Shown here: positions 51,038 to 60,596 of the stretch, in pieces
Layout of the letters: every line of letters starts with the position of its first letter
Numbering within the stretch: the stretch's first letter is position 1
Assembly (NCBI RefSeq): GCF_900100075.1
Contig: NZ_FNEG01000005.1
Coordinates: 62,001-126,000, forward strand
DNA from: Chryseobacterium jejuense
Lineage (GTDB): Bacteria; Bacteroidota; Bacteroidia; Flavobacteriales; Weeksellaceae
DNA: 64,000 bases
Direction of reading: 5' to 3'
Translations under genes and position numbers: made by a program
The notes under the pieces: generated by a model
Databases searched by the model: none
The model's input: only the letters and a program-made list of their open reading frames with translations
What the model was told of the DNA's origin: nothing

Positions 51038-53746
51038 ATGAAGAAAATCTTATTATTCCTGTTTTTGATATGCAATTTACTGATTGTACATGCCCAAAGG
51101 CTGCATATTGATGGAAAAGTATCGGATCCGGAAAAGAAACCTGTAGAAAATGCTACCATATATCTGCTAAAGGCGAAAGATTCAACTATTATCAATTATA
51201 CCGCAACCAATAAAGAAGGTAAATTTTCATTGCAGACCGATGAGGTAAAAGAACCTTCCTTCTTAAAAATTGATGCCGAAAAATTATCTTATTCCAAGGC
51301 ACTTGATAAAATTGTTCAATCATTATCTCTTGGTGATATAGAGCTTGAAAAAAAGAAAATCATTGATATTGATGAGGTGAAAATCACCGTTTCTCCTGTG
51401 AAGGTGAAAAATGACACTATAGAATTCAATGCTTCTGCCCTTAAAGTGCGGCCTGACAGTCAAATTGATGAACTTTTGAAACAGATCCCGGGAGTAGAAA
51501 TCGGCAATGATGGAAAAATTACGGTCAATGGGAAATCCGTAGATCAAATCATGGTTAATGGGAAACCTTTTTTTGATAAGGAAGGAAAAACAGCACTGCA
51601 AAATCTTCCTGCGGACATTATTAAAAACATTCAATTTACCACAACCAAAACTAAGGAAGAAGAATTAACCAAAAGAGCTCCAAAATCTCAAAGTACCACC
51701 ATCAATTTCAATATTGATGAGAAGAAAAACAAAGGCCTTATGTCAAAAATACTGGCAGGCTATGGTTCTGATAAGCGTTATGAAGGAAATGTATTCTTAA
51801 ATTATTTTAAAGGAGACACCAAAATCAGTGTTTTGGCATCTGCCAATAATATCAATTCAAAAAGCAGTTCAGGAGATCAGATTTTTGATACGATGGGACG
51901 TGGCAGCACAGGCCAGCAAGGAGGTGGGATTCAAAGGTTCAACAGTTTTGGACTGAATTACAATGACAAACTTGGAAATGATGCCAATCTTGACAACTTA
52001 AGCCTACAATATACCAATTCTAACAATGAAACCCGTTCGAAAGCCTCAAGGACCACATTTCTTCCAGATTCTACCCTAAAAACAGATTCTGAGAGCAGTA
52101 ATGAAAATGAATCAAGGCAATATAATTTTAACAGTTCAGTAGGTATAAAACTGGATTCACTGACCAATATTTATATAGCCCCTTCATTTTCAAAATCAGA
52201 AACATTTGGTTCAGGGCAATCCATATCTTCTACATTAAAGGATGATAAACTTTTGAATGAAAGTAAAAACACCACTCAAACCAAAGGAGAAACCAATACT
52301 TTCAGCCCCAATATTAATTTTTTCAAAAACTTTAGGAAAAAGAATAGAGCAATCATGGCAATGATCAATAGTTCTATTACGGAATCTAATAATGATAATA
52401 TCAATCAGTCACTAAATACTTTTTATAAGGAATCCGGGATGACTAGCGACAATCGTAATCAGTTGCAGAAAACCCGTTCTCAGGATAATAATTATGGCTT
52501 TATGGCCAGATATACGGAACCTATCTCAGATTCCGCAACAATAGGTATTAGTCTGCAATACAACTCAAAATTAACCAGAGAGATAAGAGATTTTAATGAT
52601 TTTGATCCTGTTACAGGACAATATTCTCAATATAACACCCGTCTTTCCAACAGTATGGATCAAAGAATTAATCAGTTTACTCCTGAGATATCTTATTATC
52701 TTTATAAAAAGAAATTCGGAATCTGGGCTAATATCAATGCTGATATTTCAGATATGAATGTAAATTCAGTCTTTAACGGACAACTGTATAACCTTCAGAA
52801 AAATTTTGTTCTTCCTAAATATTCAACCAATTTCCGATATTCTTTTACGGATCGTAAGTCATTGATCTTGTCCAACTCTTCCAGTTTCACTATTCCTGAT
52901 GCTGGAAAGCTGGTTCCATATAAAGATGAATCTAATCCTTTAGTTACCAATACCGGAAATCCTGATCTTAAAAATACTTGGATCAATGAAACCAATCTTA
53001 CTTTCAATAGTTATAACATGGTCAAGAATTTAAACTATCATGTTACAGCTGCGTTTACTTATAGAAATAATGATGTGATCAATTATTCCAAATATGATAA
53101 TTCCGGAAGGCAGATTATCACCTACAGCAATATAAGTGGAAATAAAAACTTCAGTTTCAGTGCGGGACTAACCAAGACTTTTAAATGGAATGATCATAAA
53201 CTGAGAATTGCTCCAAGGTTCAGCATGAATTATACTTATAATAATGGTTTTATTAATGGAGAAGCCTTTAAAAGCAGAGCTTATAACTTCAATCCGGGAC
53301 TTAATCTGAATTACGAAATCAAGGACATATTTACCATAAAACCATCTTACAGTCTTGGATACAGCTTTTCTGATTATACCAACTATAACATTAACAGCGT
53401 AAATACGACCACACAGTCTTTAAAAGTTGAGCTCACTAATTATCTCTTCCAAAAGGCTTTTTTCATCGGAAATGATTTTTCTTACAACACCAATTCGAAT
53501 ATTGCTCCCGGGTTTAAAAAAGATTTTTATTTCTGGAATGCCAGTGTGGGATATTCATTCTACAATAAACAGCTGACTGCAAAAATCAAGGTCTACGATG
53601 TATTGAATCAAAATCAAAGTGTAAAAAGAACCATTACGGATTCTTATTTTGAAGACCGTGAAGATCTGATTCTGAAACGATACATCATGTTTTCCCTTAG
53701 CTTGAAACTGAATAAGTTTGCGGGTAAAAAACCGAAAAATAAATAA
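51038..53746 (+). CDS. Outer-membrane beta-barrel (TonB-receptor-like) protein
   Basis: A 902-residue outer-membrane protein with a signal peptide (ILLFLFLICNLLIVHAQ). It begins with a carboxypeptidase-regulatory domain (RLHIDGKVSDPEKKPVENATIYLL), followed by a plug-like domain (LKVRPDSQIDELLKQIPGVEIGNDGKITVNGKSVDQIMVNGKPFFD), and a barrel ending 'YIMFSLSLKLNKFAGKKPKNK'. In size and plan it resembles 43546-45888, but the two are not close copies. No SusD-type partner is adjacent. Ligand unknown. Confidence 0.88.
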   Translation: MKKILLFLFLICNLLIVHAQRLHIDGKVSDPEKKPVENATIYLLKAKDSTIINYTATNKEGKFSLQTDEVKEPSFLKIDAEKLSYSKALDKIVQSLSLGDIELEKKKIIDIDEVKITVSPVKVKNDTIEFNASALKVRPDSQIDELLKQIPGVEIGNDGKITVNGKSVDQIMVNGKPFFDKEGKTALQNLPADIIKNIQFTTTKTKEEELTKRAPKSQSTTINFNIDEKKNKGLMSKILAGYGSDKRYEGNVFLNYFKGDTKISVLASANNINSKSSSGDQIFDTMGRGSTGQQGGGIQRFNSFGLNYNDKLGNDANLDNLSLQYTNSNNETRSKASRTTFLPDSTLKTDSESSNENESRQYNFNSSVGIKLDSLTNIYIAPSFSKSETFGSGQSISSTLKDDKLLNESKNTTQTKGETNTFSPNINFFKNFRKKNRAIMAMINSSITESNNDNINQSLNTFYKESGMTSDNRNQLQKTRSQDNNYGFMARYTEPISDSATIGISLQYNSKLTREIRDFNDFDPVTGQYSQYNTRLSNSMDQRINQFTPEISYYLYKKKFGIWANINADISDMNVNSVFNGQLYNLQKNFVLPKYSTNFRYSFTDRKSLILSNSSSFTIPDAGKLVPYKDESNPLVTNTGNPDLKNTWINETNLTFNSYNMVKNLNYHVTAAFTYRNNDVINYSKYDNSGRQIITYSNISGNKNFSFSAGLTKTFKWNDHKLRIAPRFSMNYTYNNGFINGEAFKSRAYNFNPGLNLNYEIKDIFTIKPSYSLGYSFSDYTNYNINSVNTTTQSLKVELTNYLFQKAFFIGNDFSYNTNSNIAPGFKKDFYFWNASVGYSFYNKQLTAKIKVYDVLNQNQSVKRTITDSYFEDREDLILKRYIMFSLSLKLNKFAGKKPKNK

Positions 53747-53775
53747 ACACCATACTTTTATATATTTTAATAAAT

Positions 53776-53800
53776 GGCCGGAAAATTTTCCGGCTTTTTT
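53776..53800 (+). terminator. Terminator after the beta-barrel gene
   Basis: GCCGGAAAATTTTCCGGC (53777-53794) is a continuous palindrome followed by TTTTTT. Confidence 0.85.
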
Positions 53801-54135
53801 ATTGGTTAATCACAAGATTCTTTAACCACAAAAATTTTGAACAGTTAAGTTATTTAAGTTACTACTAACTGTTTGAAAAGTACACTTAAGTTTACTGAAA
53901 ATCTCCGATTTTCACCAATATCCCAGTCGAAAGGCTACACATTTCCCTCCGCTGGAGAGGTGTCAAAAATTCAAAGAATTTTTGACGGGGTGGTTCTATA
54001 TCAACCACAAAAATCCATTTACAAATTCCATAATCAATAGGAAAAAATTAAAACAAATTCACTTTTACAGGAAGATTCATCTGAGAAAACACCGTAAAAG
54101 TATTTTTATTTCTAAATTAGCCACAAATTTTACTT
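53801..54135. repeat. Intergenic region with a CCTCCGCTGGAGAGGTGTC-type repeat
   Basis: No gene is supported. CCCTCCGCTGGAGAGG at 53946-53961 is a small hairpin. It is followed by GTCAAAAATTC (53962-53972) and GAATTTTTGAC (53977-53987), an 11-bp inverted repeat, and GGGGTGGTT. This layout recurs as an interspersed element in related genomes as far as I recall; only one copy is in the window. The remainder is AT-rich and holds the promoter of the next gene. Confidence 0.5.
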
Positions 54136-55995
54136 ATGAAGACCCATATTTCAATTGTATTCATTCTCCTTTTCATTCTGGGAAAGGCTCAGAGTACGGA
54201 ACAAAAAGACAATTTCGTTAAAGATAATTTCACCAAGAAGGAATTTTATATTCCGATGCGTGATGGAGTAAAGCTTTTCACGGCGGTTTATATTCCTAAA
54301 GATATTTCAAACAAGAACAAGTATCCGTTCCTGATGCAGAGAACCTGCTACAGCATTGCTCCTTATGGTGAAAATGAATATAAAACCAAAGTGGGGCCTA
54401 ACGCTTACCTGATGAAAGACAAATATATTTTTGTGTATCAGGATGTACGAGGAAGATATATGAGTGAAGGAACTTTCACCAATATGACTCCTCAAGTAGA
54501 ACGTAAAACTAAAAAAGATGTGGACGAAAGTACAGATACCTACGACACCATCGATTGGCTTTTGAAAAACGTTAAAGATAATAATGGAAAGGTAGGACAA
54601 TTCGGGACTTCTTATCCTGGTTTTTATACGGCTGTAGGAACATTAGCGCAGCATCCGGCATTAGTGGCATCTTCTCCTCAGGCTCCTATTTCTGATTTCT
54701 GGAATGATGATTTTCTTCACAACGGAAGATTTATGCTGGGATATTTCAGAACATTCCCTGTTTTTGGAGTTCAGAAAACAAAACCTGAACAAAAAGCATG
54801 GTACATGGATTCCTTCATTAAACAAACTTCTGAAGATGGCTTAAAATTCTACAGAGATATGGGAACCCTGAAGGATGGCTATGAGAAGTACTATAAAGAT
54901 AATTTCTTCATGACAGAAATTATGAATCATACCAACTATGATGAATTCTGGCAAAAAAGGGGACTCCTTCCTCATCTTAAGAATATTAACCACGCGGTAA
55001 TGACTGTTGGAGGCTGGTTTGATTCTGAAGATCTTGCAGGACCATTAAATATCTACAAGACGATTGAAAAAACAAGTCCAAAAGCTAAAAATACAATTGT
55101 AATGGGACCTTTCTCTCATGGTGGATGGTCTCAGGAACAAGGTAAGCATTTTCACAGTGAAACCTATTTCGGAGACAGCATTGCCACATATTACCAGAAA
55201 AATGTAGAAACAAAATTTTTCAATCACTACCTGAAAGGTAATACCAAAGAAGATGCAGGACTTCCGGAAGCTTTGATGTATGATACCGGAGCTAAACAAT
55301 GGAAAGAATTTGCATCTTATCCACCTAAAAATGCTCAAAAAGTAAACTTCTATCTTTCTGACAAAACGTTGAAAAAGACTTCAGGACAAGGATATTCAGA
55401 ATATTATAGCGACCCTAACAATCCTGTTTTAAGTTCTGACCATTTAAAAGATTTTAATGGATTTACTCCTAAAAATTATATGTCAGAAGACCAAAGATTT
55501 GCAGTCGGAAGACCTGATGTACTAACTTTTACAACCGATGTATTGACAGAAGATATGACTTTCGCAGGGGAAATTATGGCTAAACTGAATATCTCTTCAT
55601 CTTCTACAGATGCTGATTTTGCCGTAAAACTAATTGATGTATATCCTGAAGATTTTAAACCGGCAGAAAAGAAAGATGGTGTAATCTACGGAAACTACCA
55701 TCAGATGGTAAGAAGCGAAATTATGCCTGCAAGATTCAGAAATACCAAGGAGAAAGGAGAAGCCTTAGTTCCTGATCAGAAAACAGCAGTCAACTTCAGA
55801 CTTCAGGATGTGGTTCATACCTTCAAAAAAGGGCATAAAATACAGATTCAGATCAGCAGTACATGGTTTCCGCTTTTTGCTCTGAATCCTCAGAAATTTA
55901 TGGATAATCCAAACTTTGCATCCAAAGAAGATTATACCAAAGTATTTATAAAATTGTATGGTGACAGTTCTATTGAAGCTGAAATCTTGAAATAA
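54136..55995 (+). CDS. Secreted CocE/NonD-type alpha/beta-hydrolase
   Basis: A 619-residue protein with a signal peptide (ISIVFILLFILGKAQS). The opening KKEFYIPMRDGVKLFTAVYIPKD, the region FVYQDVRGRYMSEGTFTNMTP and the nucleophile GTSYPGF (S159) match the S15/CocE family, which includes X-Pro dipeptidyl peptidases, cocaine esterase and alpha-amino-acid ester hydrolases. 'GPFSHGGW' near 330 gives the catalytic histidine. The C-terminal jelly-roll domain runs from about 430. The size and tyrosine in GxSYxG suggest the alpha-amino-acid ester hydrolase branch; the substrate is not proven. It is a single gene with its own terminator. Confidence 0.9.
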   Translation: MKTHISIVFILLFILGKAQSTEQKDNFVKDNFTKKEFYIPMRDGVKLFTAVYIPKDISNKNKYPFLMQRTCYSIAPYGENEYKTKVGPNAYLMKDKYIFVYQDVRGRYMSEGTFTNMTPQVERKTKKDVDESTDTYDTIDWLLKNVKDNNGKVGQFGTSYPGFYTAVGTLAQHPALVASSPQAPISDFWNDDFLHNGRFMLGYFRTFPVFGVQKTKPEQKAWYMDSFIKQTSEDGLKFYRDMGTLKDGYEKYYKDNFFMTEIMNHTNYDEFWQKRGLLPHLKNINHAVMTVGGWFDSEDLAGPLNIYKTIEKTSPKAKNTIVMGPFSHGGWSQEQGKHFHSETYFGDSIATYYQKNVETKFFNHYLKGNTKEDAGLPEALMYDTGAKQWKEFASYPPKNAQKVNFYLSDKTLKKTSGQGYSEYYSDPNNPVLSSDHLKDFNGFTPKNYMSEDQRFAVGRPDVLTFTTDVLTEDMTFAGEIMAKLNISSSSTDADFAVKLIDVYPEDFKPAEKKDGVIYGNYHQMVRSEIMPARFRNTKEKGEALVPDQKTAVNFRLQDVVHTFKKGHKIQIQISSTWFPLFALNPQKFMDNPNFASKEDYTKVFIKLYGDSSIEAEILK

Positions 55996-56000
55996 ATTAC

Positions 56001-56029
56001 AAACGCTGTTCAGATGAACAGCGTTTTTT
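56001..56029 (+). terminator. Terminator of the CocE-type gene
   Basis: AAACGCTGTTCA (56001-56012) pairs with TGAACAGCGTTT (56015-56026), then more T. Confidence 0.88.
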
Positions 56030-56159
56030 GTTTTTGGGTATCTCTATGATTAAGCCGATTTCGCTGATCATTGTTATAAAAGAATAATTTTATTTCCCAC
56101 AGATTGCACTGATTTTCACAGATGATTATCTGTATGATTTACTCAATTTGCAAGAGTTT

Positions 56160-56240
56160 TTATTCTTCATTGGTTCTGAACGTAAGATTTACTCTTGGTC
56201 TGCTCACTTTTGTTAGGGAAGCAGCCTTGACAAGGCTCGC
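56160..56240 (-). pseudogene. Echo of the 3' end of alkB
   Basis: The minus strand reads LTKVSRPRVNLTFRTNEE and then TAA (56160-56162), against the real AlkB ending KVRTPRVNLTFRTIEE at 56301. Flanking non-coding bases also match (the TTTTTATTCTTCA past the stop, and ACAGAT..TTAT further on). About 137-141 bp separate the two copies. It is an incomplete tandem duplication of the gene tail with no upstream gene body. Confidence 0.8.
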
Positions 56241-56300
56241 TAGAGTAAACTGTAAGATATTTTTAACTACAGATAATTATGGTAAAATCTGCTTGAATTT

Positions 56301-56912
56301 TTATTCTTCAATAGTTCTGAAAGTAAGGTTTACCCTTGGAGTTCTCACTTTTGTTGTGGGGGGAAGCCTGTGAAGCCAATTATCCTGAGTGGTTCCTTTC
56401 ATAACTAATAAACTTCCGTTTTCCAAGAATATTTCTACCTTTTCTTTTGTTGTTTTATGTTTGAATAAAAACTTTCTTTCTGCTCCGAAAGTCAGAGAGG
56501 CAATAGCTCCGTGTTTTTTCAGATCTGTTTCTCCATCGCTGTGGTAAGCCATTCCTTCACTGCCATCATGGTATAGATTTAGCAAGCATGAATTATAAGT
56601 TTCACCTGAAACTTCTTCGCATTTTTTCTTCAGCTCCAATAATTCAGGAGTCCAGAATTTTGCATGTTTAGTCCTTTTTGAATAGGTATACTCAAAAGGT
56701 TTCTCTCCGAACCAGGCAACTTTGCGCTTTGTTAAAATCAGTTTTCCGAAAATCATTGCTTCATCATTTTCCCATGGGATCTGATTAAACAAATAATCAT
56801 AATAAAAATCGGATTTCTCCTTTGAGAAAACTTTCCCATAGTAATAAACAGTTCCGTCATTTGGAAGGATATTTAAGGGATAGTCTGATATATCCTCGAA
56901 CAGGCTTAGCAT
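56301..56912 (-). CDS. alkB: AlkB-type alkylated-DNA dioxygenase
   Basis: A 203-residue Fe(II)/2-oxoglutarate dioxygenase that repairs N-alkylated bases. Iron ligands H124 and D126 (YHSDGE) and H181 (WLHRLP), 2-oxoglutarate arginines in 'TPRVNLTFR' (R193, R199), and the nucleotide-recognition lid region at 'FGKLILTKRKVAWFGEKPFEYTY'. The short form, like E. coli AlkB and the ALKBH2/3 type. It lies in a minus-strand run with an Ada-type gene 1.6 kb upstream; an unknown gene lies between. Confidence 0.93.
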   Translation of the reverse strand: MLSLFEDISDYPLNILPNDGTVYYYGKVFSKEKSDFYYDYLFNQIPWENDEAMIFGKLILTKRKVAWFGEKPFEYTYSKRTKHAKFWTPELLELKKKCEEVSGETYNSCLLNLYHDGSEGMAYHSDGETDLKKHGAIASLTFGAERKFLFKHKTTKEKVEIFLENGSLLVMKGTTQDNWLHRLPPTTKVRTPRVNLTFRTIEE

Positions 56913-56975
56913 AATTTTTTTTTTTTATAAAAGGACAATCTTATAACAGCTCTAATATAATTCGTATAAGTTTAT

Positions 56976-58361
56976 TTATAAAAAAATATAGTAAAGAAAA
57001 ATAAAGATAACAGCAATGAGTATTAGCTTTAACCATTCATATACTCTTTCATCTCTCTTTATTTTAGCAAGCTTAATATTTTGTTTTTCCTTTTCAGATT
57101 TATTTTTTGCTTCTCTTTCCTTTATTATATTTTCATATCCTTCGACAGAGTATTTCAAAATCATCTCTTCAGTCAAAGGAAATTTAATTATTTCATTTTT
57201 GAAATATTCTATGAAGTTAATCTTTCCTTCTTTATCCCATCGTTTATGAACCAGTGGATATCCGTCTTTATAAATATATTCGTTTTCTATACAACCTTCT
57301 TTTGCTACATAAGGCAATGTATTTTTAACTGTTGAAAAATAATATATCCACTTATTTATCCTTGTACCCAGTGCATAATTCCCCACAATACACAAATCAC
57401 CATTATTATACCAGTATTTATATTCACCATCCATCACATCATTGATAAAAAATGCTTCTGCTCTTTTTTTCCCATCAGGATAAAGAAAGGTAATAAAACC
57501 GTTTTTGAAATGCTTTTTGAGCAGGCTATCCGGATTCTTTTGTAAATAATTCCGTTTTCTATATGCACTCCATGTATCGTAGTAATGATTGAACTGCCAT
57601 GGGTATAACATTTGAGAAATACGCTCCATATCCATTTTTATTTCTGACTCTTCTTCCGGAAAAAACTCAATAATGGCAAAGAGGGGTTCTATTTTTAAAT
57701 TTTTATAAGCAGAAAGCTTATGGTGGCCGTCCAAAATATATTCGTGGAAATAATCATCTTTCCCATATTTTCCCTTCAGAATAACAGCAAATGGCCTTAC
57801 TCCTGATAAAATAAGATCTGTATAATATTTTACAAGTTCCTTATCAATTTCTTTCTCGGATTTCCAGGCAATGAAAGGATATTCATATATATTAAAACAA
57901 TATGTATCTCTGTAAGCATCATAAGATTCATAATTATAGATAAGGTTTTGTGATAATTTCTTATCATACTTTCTGATCTCTTTTTCCACCTCTTTTTTAT
58001 CCAGTCTTTCTTCTGCACAAACGGCAGCCTTGCTATAAATATACCATGCTTTATTTTCCGAAAAATTTAATCTATAATTTCCATTTTGCATTAAACCCAA
58101 TAGCGGTTGCAAAGTTTGAAACAGATCTTCTACTCTATCTGTATAATCTATATTAAAATCAACTCCTTCAAGTGCTTTATTAATACGATTCTTATTTTCC
58201 TCAGTTATGGAAAAAAGCACTATATTTTCATCTCCCGGATCATCACAATCATCCCATAAAAAAAGAGCCGGTTCCTTTCCTATTGTCAGACATTCACTAT
58301 ACCCATTAAAATCATACTCAAGAGCTATCAAGCCTATGCTATTTGCAATTTTAAAATTCAT
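56976..58361 (-). CDS. ParB-like/MORN-variant protein with a C-terminal membrane anchor
   Basis: A 461-residue protein that I do not recognise as a single family. Visible parts: 'GIALEYD'-like start with 'FLWDDCDDPGDENIVLFSI'; near 200-225, FHEYILDGHHKLSAYKNLKIEPLFAIIEF, which resembles the substrate loop of ParB/sulfiredoxin-type domains (DGHH..A); MORN-2/YwqK repeats near 290-380 (FLYPDGKKRAEAFFINDVMDGEYKYWYNNGDLCIVGNY...); a lysine/glutamate coiled coil near 415-440; and a single transmembrane helix at the end (LKLILIAVIFIFLYYIF). No signal peptide, so most of it should be cytoplasmic with a tail anchor. It lies between alkB and the Ada-type gene. Confidence 0.65.
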   Translation of the reverse strand: MNFKIANSIGLIALEYDFNGYSECLTIGKEPALFLWDDCDDPGDENIVLFSITEENKNRINKALEGVDFNIDYTDRVEDLFQTLQPLLGLMQNGNYRLNFSENKAWYIYSKAAVCAEERLDKKEVEKEIRKYDKKLSQNLIYNYESYDAYRDTYCFNIYEYPFIAWKSEKEIDKELVKYYTDLILSGVRPFAVILKGKYGKDDYFHEYILDGHHKLSAYKNLKIEPLFAIIEFFPEEESEIKMDMERISQMLYPWQFNHYYDTWSAYRKRNYLQKNPDSLLKKHFKNGFITFLYPDGKKRAEAFFINDVMDGEYKYWYNNGDLCIVGNYALGTRINKWIYYFSTVKNTLPYVAKEGCIENEYIYKDGYPLVHKRWDKEGKINFIEYFKNEIIKFPLTEEMILKYSVEGYENIIKEREAKNKSEKEKQNIKLAKIKRDERVYEWLKLILIAVIFIFLYYIFL

Positions 58362-58497
58362 GGTTCTTACTAAAAAAGTATTTCTTTATAAATAATACTT
58401 TCGATCAAAGATAAGATAAAACATAAATTTTCCGGCTGCTTTTTCTAGCACATAAAGCAGCATCAATAAAAATAGAAGTTTATTTTAAATATTGGTA

Positions 58498-59340
58498 TTA
58501 AGAGTAAAGCTGTGAACTTTCCCAGCCCACAATCATTTGTTTTCTATCACTTCCCCATCGGTAGCCGCCAAGATGTCCCGTAGATTGGATGACACGATGG
58601 CAAGGGATAAGGAATGCTACAGGATTACTTCCTATGGCTGTTCCCACAGCTCGTGAAGCTTTAGGGTTTCCTATTTTCTCTGCAAGGCTGCCATAAGTAG
58701 ACAGTTTTCCCATAGGAATAGTTAATAGACTTTCCCAGACTTTTAACTGAAAATCGGTACCTTTTAAATGAAGTTTGATCGTGTTGAGCTTTGTCCAGTC
58801 TTTATCGAATATGGACAACGCATTTTTCTGAAGGGCGTCCTGTTTTTCAAAAAAAGAAGCATTAGGAAATTTATGCTGTAAATTCCCTAATGCTGTTTCT
58901 TTATCATTTTCAAAAGCCATATAGCAGATTCCTTTTTCTGTGGAAGCTACCAGGATATTTCCAAATGGACTTTCTGAAAAACTATAATTGATGACAAGAC
59001 TTTTTCCACCGTTTTTATATTCAGCCGGAGACATTCCTTCTATTTTTACAAACAGATCATGCAATCTGCTGGTACTGGAAAATCCCGTTTCATAAGCGGT
59101 ATCAAAAATACTTGCCTTTTCTTCCTTCAATAAACTTTTAGCATGTTCAAGGCTGATGAACTGTAAAAATTTTTTCGGACTTGTTCCTGCCCAATCTGTG
59201 AAAATCTTCTGAAAATGGGCCGGACTTAAGTGAATATTCTCTGCCACTTCCTCCAAACTTGGCTGAAGCCTGAAATTGCTCTGGATATATTCTATCGCTT
59301 TAGCAATTCTGTTGTAATCTATTTGACTTTGTGTGGACAT
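58498..59340 (-). CDS. Ada-type AraC regulator fused to O6-methylguanine-DNA methyltransferase
   Basis: A 280-residue protein. Residues 10-108 are an AraC helix-turn-helix pair (LEEVAENIHLSPAHFQKIFTDWAGTSPKKFLQ ... AYETGFSSTSRLHDLFVKIEGMSPAEYK), and 115-280 is the MGMT domain with the methyl-acceptor site PCHRV (C247) and 'KLSTYGSLAEKIGNPKASRAVG'. The N-terminal metal-binding Ada domain is absent, so induction by phosphotriester sensing is not expected. It accepts O6-alkyl groups from guanine and probably activates repair genes. It has the same orientation as alkB. Confidence 0.92.
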   Translation of the reverse strand: MSTQSQIDYNRIAKAIEYIQSNFRLQPSLEEVAENIHLSPAHFQKIFTDWAGTSPKKFLQFISLEHAKSLLKEEKASIFDTAYETGFSSTSRLHDLFVKIEGMSPAEYKNGGKSLVINYSFSESPFGNILVASTEKGICYMAFENDKETALGNLQHKFPNASFFEKQDALQKNALSIFDKDWTKLNTIKLHLKGTDFQLKVWESLLTIPMGKLSTYGSLAEKIGNPKASRAVGTAIGSNPVAFLIPCHRVIQSTGHLGGYRWGSDRKQMIVGWESSQLYS

Positions 59341-59409
59341 CTTACTCTGTTTTTATCTCACAAATTTCCAAAGAATACACGGCAGAAAAAATCCGATTCT
59401 TGCGGAATA

Positions 59410-60270
59410 TTAGTTATTGTTGTTATAGATATCGTTATAAGCAAGCATTTTATAATATAACTTAGCCGCTAAGAAAGCTGTTGGCTTAGCCATTGGAGAA
59501 TCCATTAATTCTACAATATCAAATGCCACTACGTTACATTTTTCGAATACTTTTCTTAATAATTCCAATGTTGGGTACCATTGTAATCCACCTGGTTCAG
59601 GAGTTCCTGTAGATGGAGCAATAGAAGGATCAAAAGCGTCAAGGTCAATCGTAATATAAACGTTTCCTGAAACTTTTTCCAATACATCATTCACCCAGTT
59701 CTCATTATTAGCAATTTCATGAGCAAAAAATACTCTTCCTTCCGGTAAATACTGAGCTTCTTCAGCATCCATAGAACGGATTCCCACCTGAACTAAGTTA
59801 TGTTTCTGGTTAGCTTCAAACACTGCACAAGCATGGTTAGAAGTAGATCCGTGGAACTCAGGACGTAAATCTGTGTGAGCATCCAACTGAAGAACGGTAA
59901 GGTTTTCAAACTTCTCTCCTACTGCACGGATAGAACCGATAGAAACAGAGTGCTCACCACCGAATAAAGTGAATACTTTTCCTTCATTGTTCAAAAGCTC
60001 TTTTGTTTTCTGATAAACAGCTTCTGTCATTGCTTCAGGAGTAGAGTTTTCAGAAACTTCTCCAGCTAAATACACACCCTGAAGATAAGGCTCAGTTTGT
60101 GTTTCAATGTCATAAAGTTCCATGTTTTCAGAAGCGTCTAGAAATAATTCAGGACCTTTATCTGCTCCTTTTCCCCATGTTGAAGTTCCATCGTAAGGAA
60201 CTGTTACCAACATTACTTTCGAATTCTCCAACGTTGCGTTTTCCTCTGGAATTCCTGCGTATGTTTTCAT
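59410..60270 (-). CDS. speB: Agmatinase
   Basis: A 286-residue ureohydrolase. Mn ligands: H107 (GGEHSVS), D130/H132/D134 (LDAHTDLR), D209/D211 (TIDLDAFDPS). 'VELMDSPMAKPTAFLAAKLYYK' is the usual end of the fold. 'STSNHACAVF' and the length favour agmatinase over arginase. It converts agmatine to putrescine and urea. The gene for arginine decarboxylase, which makes agmatine, is 1.1 kb away on the same strand, with a HAD gene on the other strand between them. Confidence 0.93.
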   Translation of the reverse strand: MKTYAGIPEENATLENSKVMLVTVPYDGTSTWGKGADKGPELFLDASENMELYDIETQTEPYLQGVYLAGEVSENSTPEAMTEAVYQKTKELLNNEGKVFTLFGGEHSVSIGSIRAVGEKFENLTVLQLDAHTDLRPEFHGSTSNHACAVFEANQKHNLVQVGIRSMDAEEAQYLPEGRVFFAHEIANNENWVNDVLEKVSGNVYITIDLDAFDPSIAPSTGTPEPGGLQWYPTLELLRKVFEKCNVVAFDIVELMDSPMAKPTAFLAAKLYYKMLAYNDIYNNNN

Positions 60271-60596
60271 GCTTTATTTAAAAATTTTAATGTTGAAATT
60301 GGTGACAAAGATACGAAGAGTTTGTGAGTTGGAGAGTAAGTGTGTGGAGAGTTTGTAAATGATAATTATCCATTAATCCGAACTTGAAATTAAATATTTT
60401 AATATCTCTTAAGAAGTCAAAAGTCATGAAGCGCAAAAGAATAATTTGAATTCAATTTTATTACTATTTAATCTATTTATCATAGTGACAGTAAAACTTA
60501 TTCTGCAATAACCTCCAGCTTCCCTCTTCTAGCTTCCCGTCTTATTGAACTTTCCCCTTTCAACTCAATTTCCTATTTTTGTAAAAAACTTAAAAT
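60271..60596. other. 326-bp intergenic region between speB and the HAD gene
   Basis: AT-rich; it holds the two divergent promoters. A short TTCC-type motif, CCTCCAGCTTCCCTC then TCTAGCTTCCCGTC (60511-60540), resembles the TTCCAGC runs at 15358, 43235 and 43527. No gene seen. Confidence 0.4.

Noticed and set aside
53982..54221. 79-codon frame before the CocE-type gene
   Set aside because: It overlaps the true signal-peptide start out of frame and runs over an interspersed repeat.
56122..56373. 83-codon plus-strand frame over the alkB tail
   Set aside because: It is the reverse of the alkB end and its echo, including the repeat; no coding evidence.
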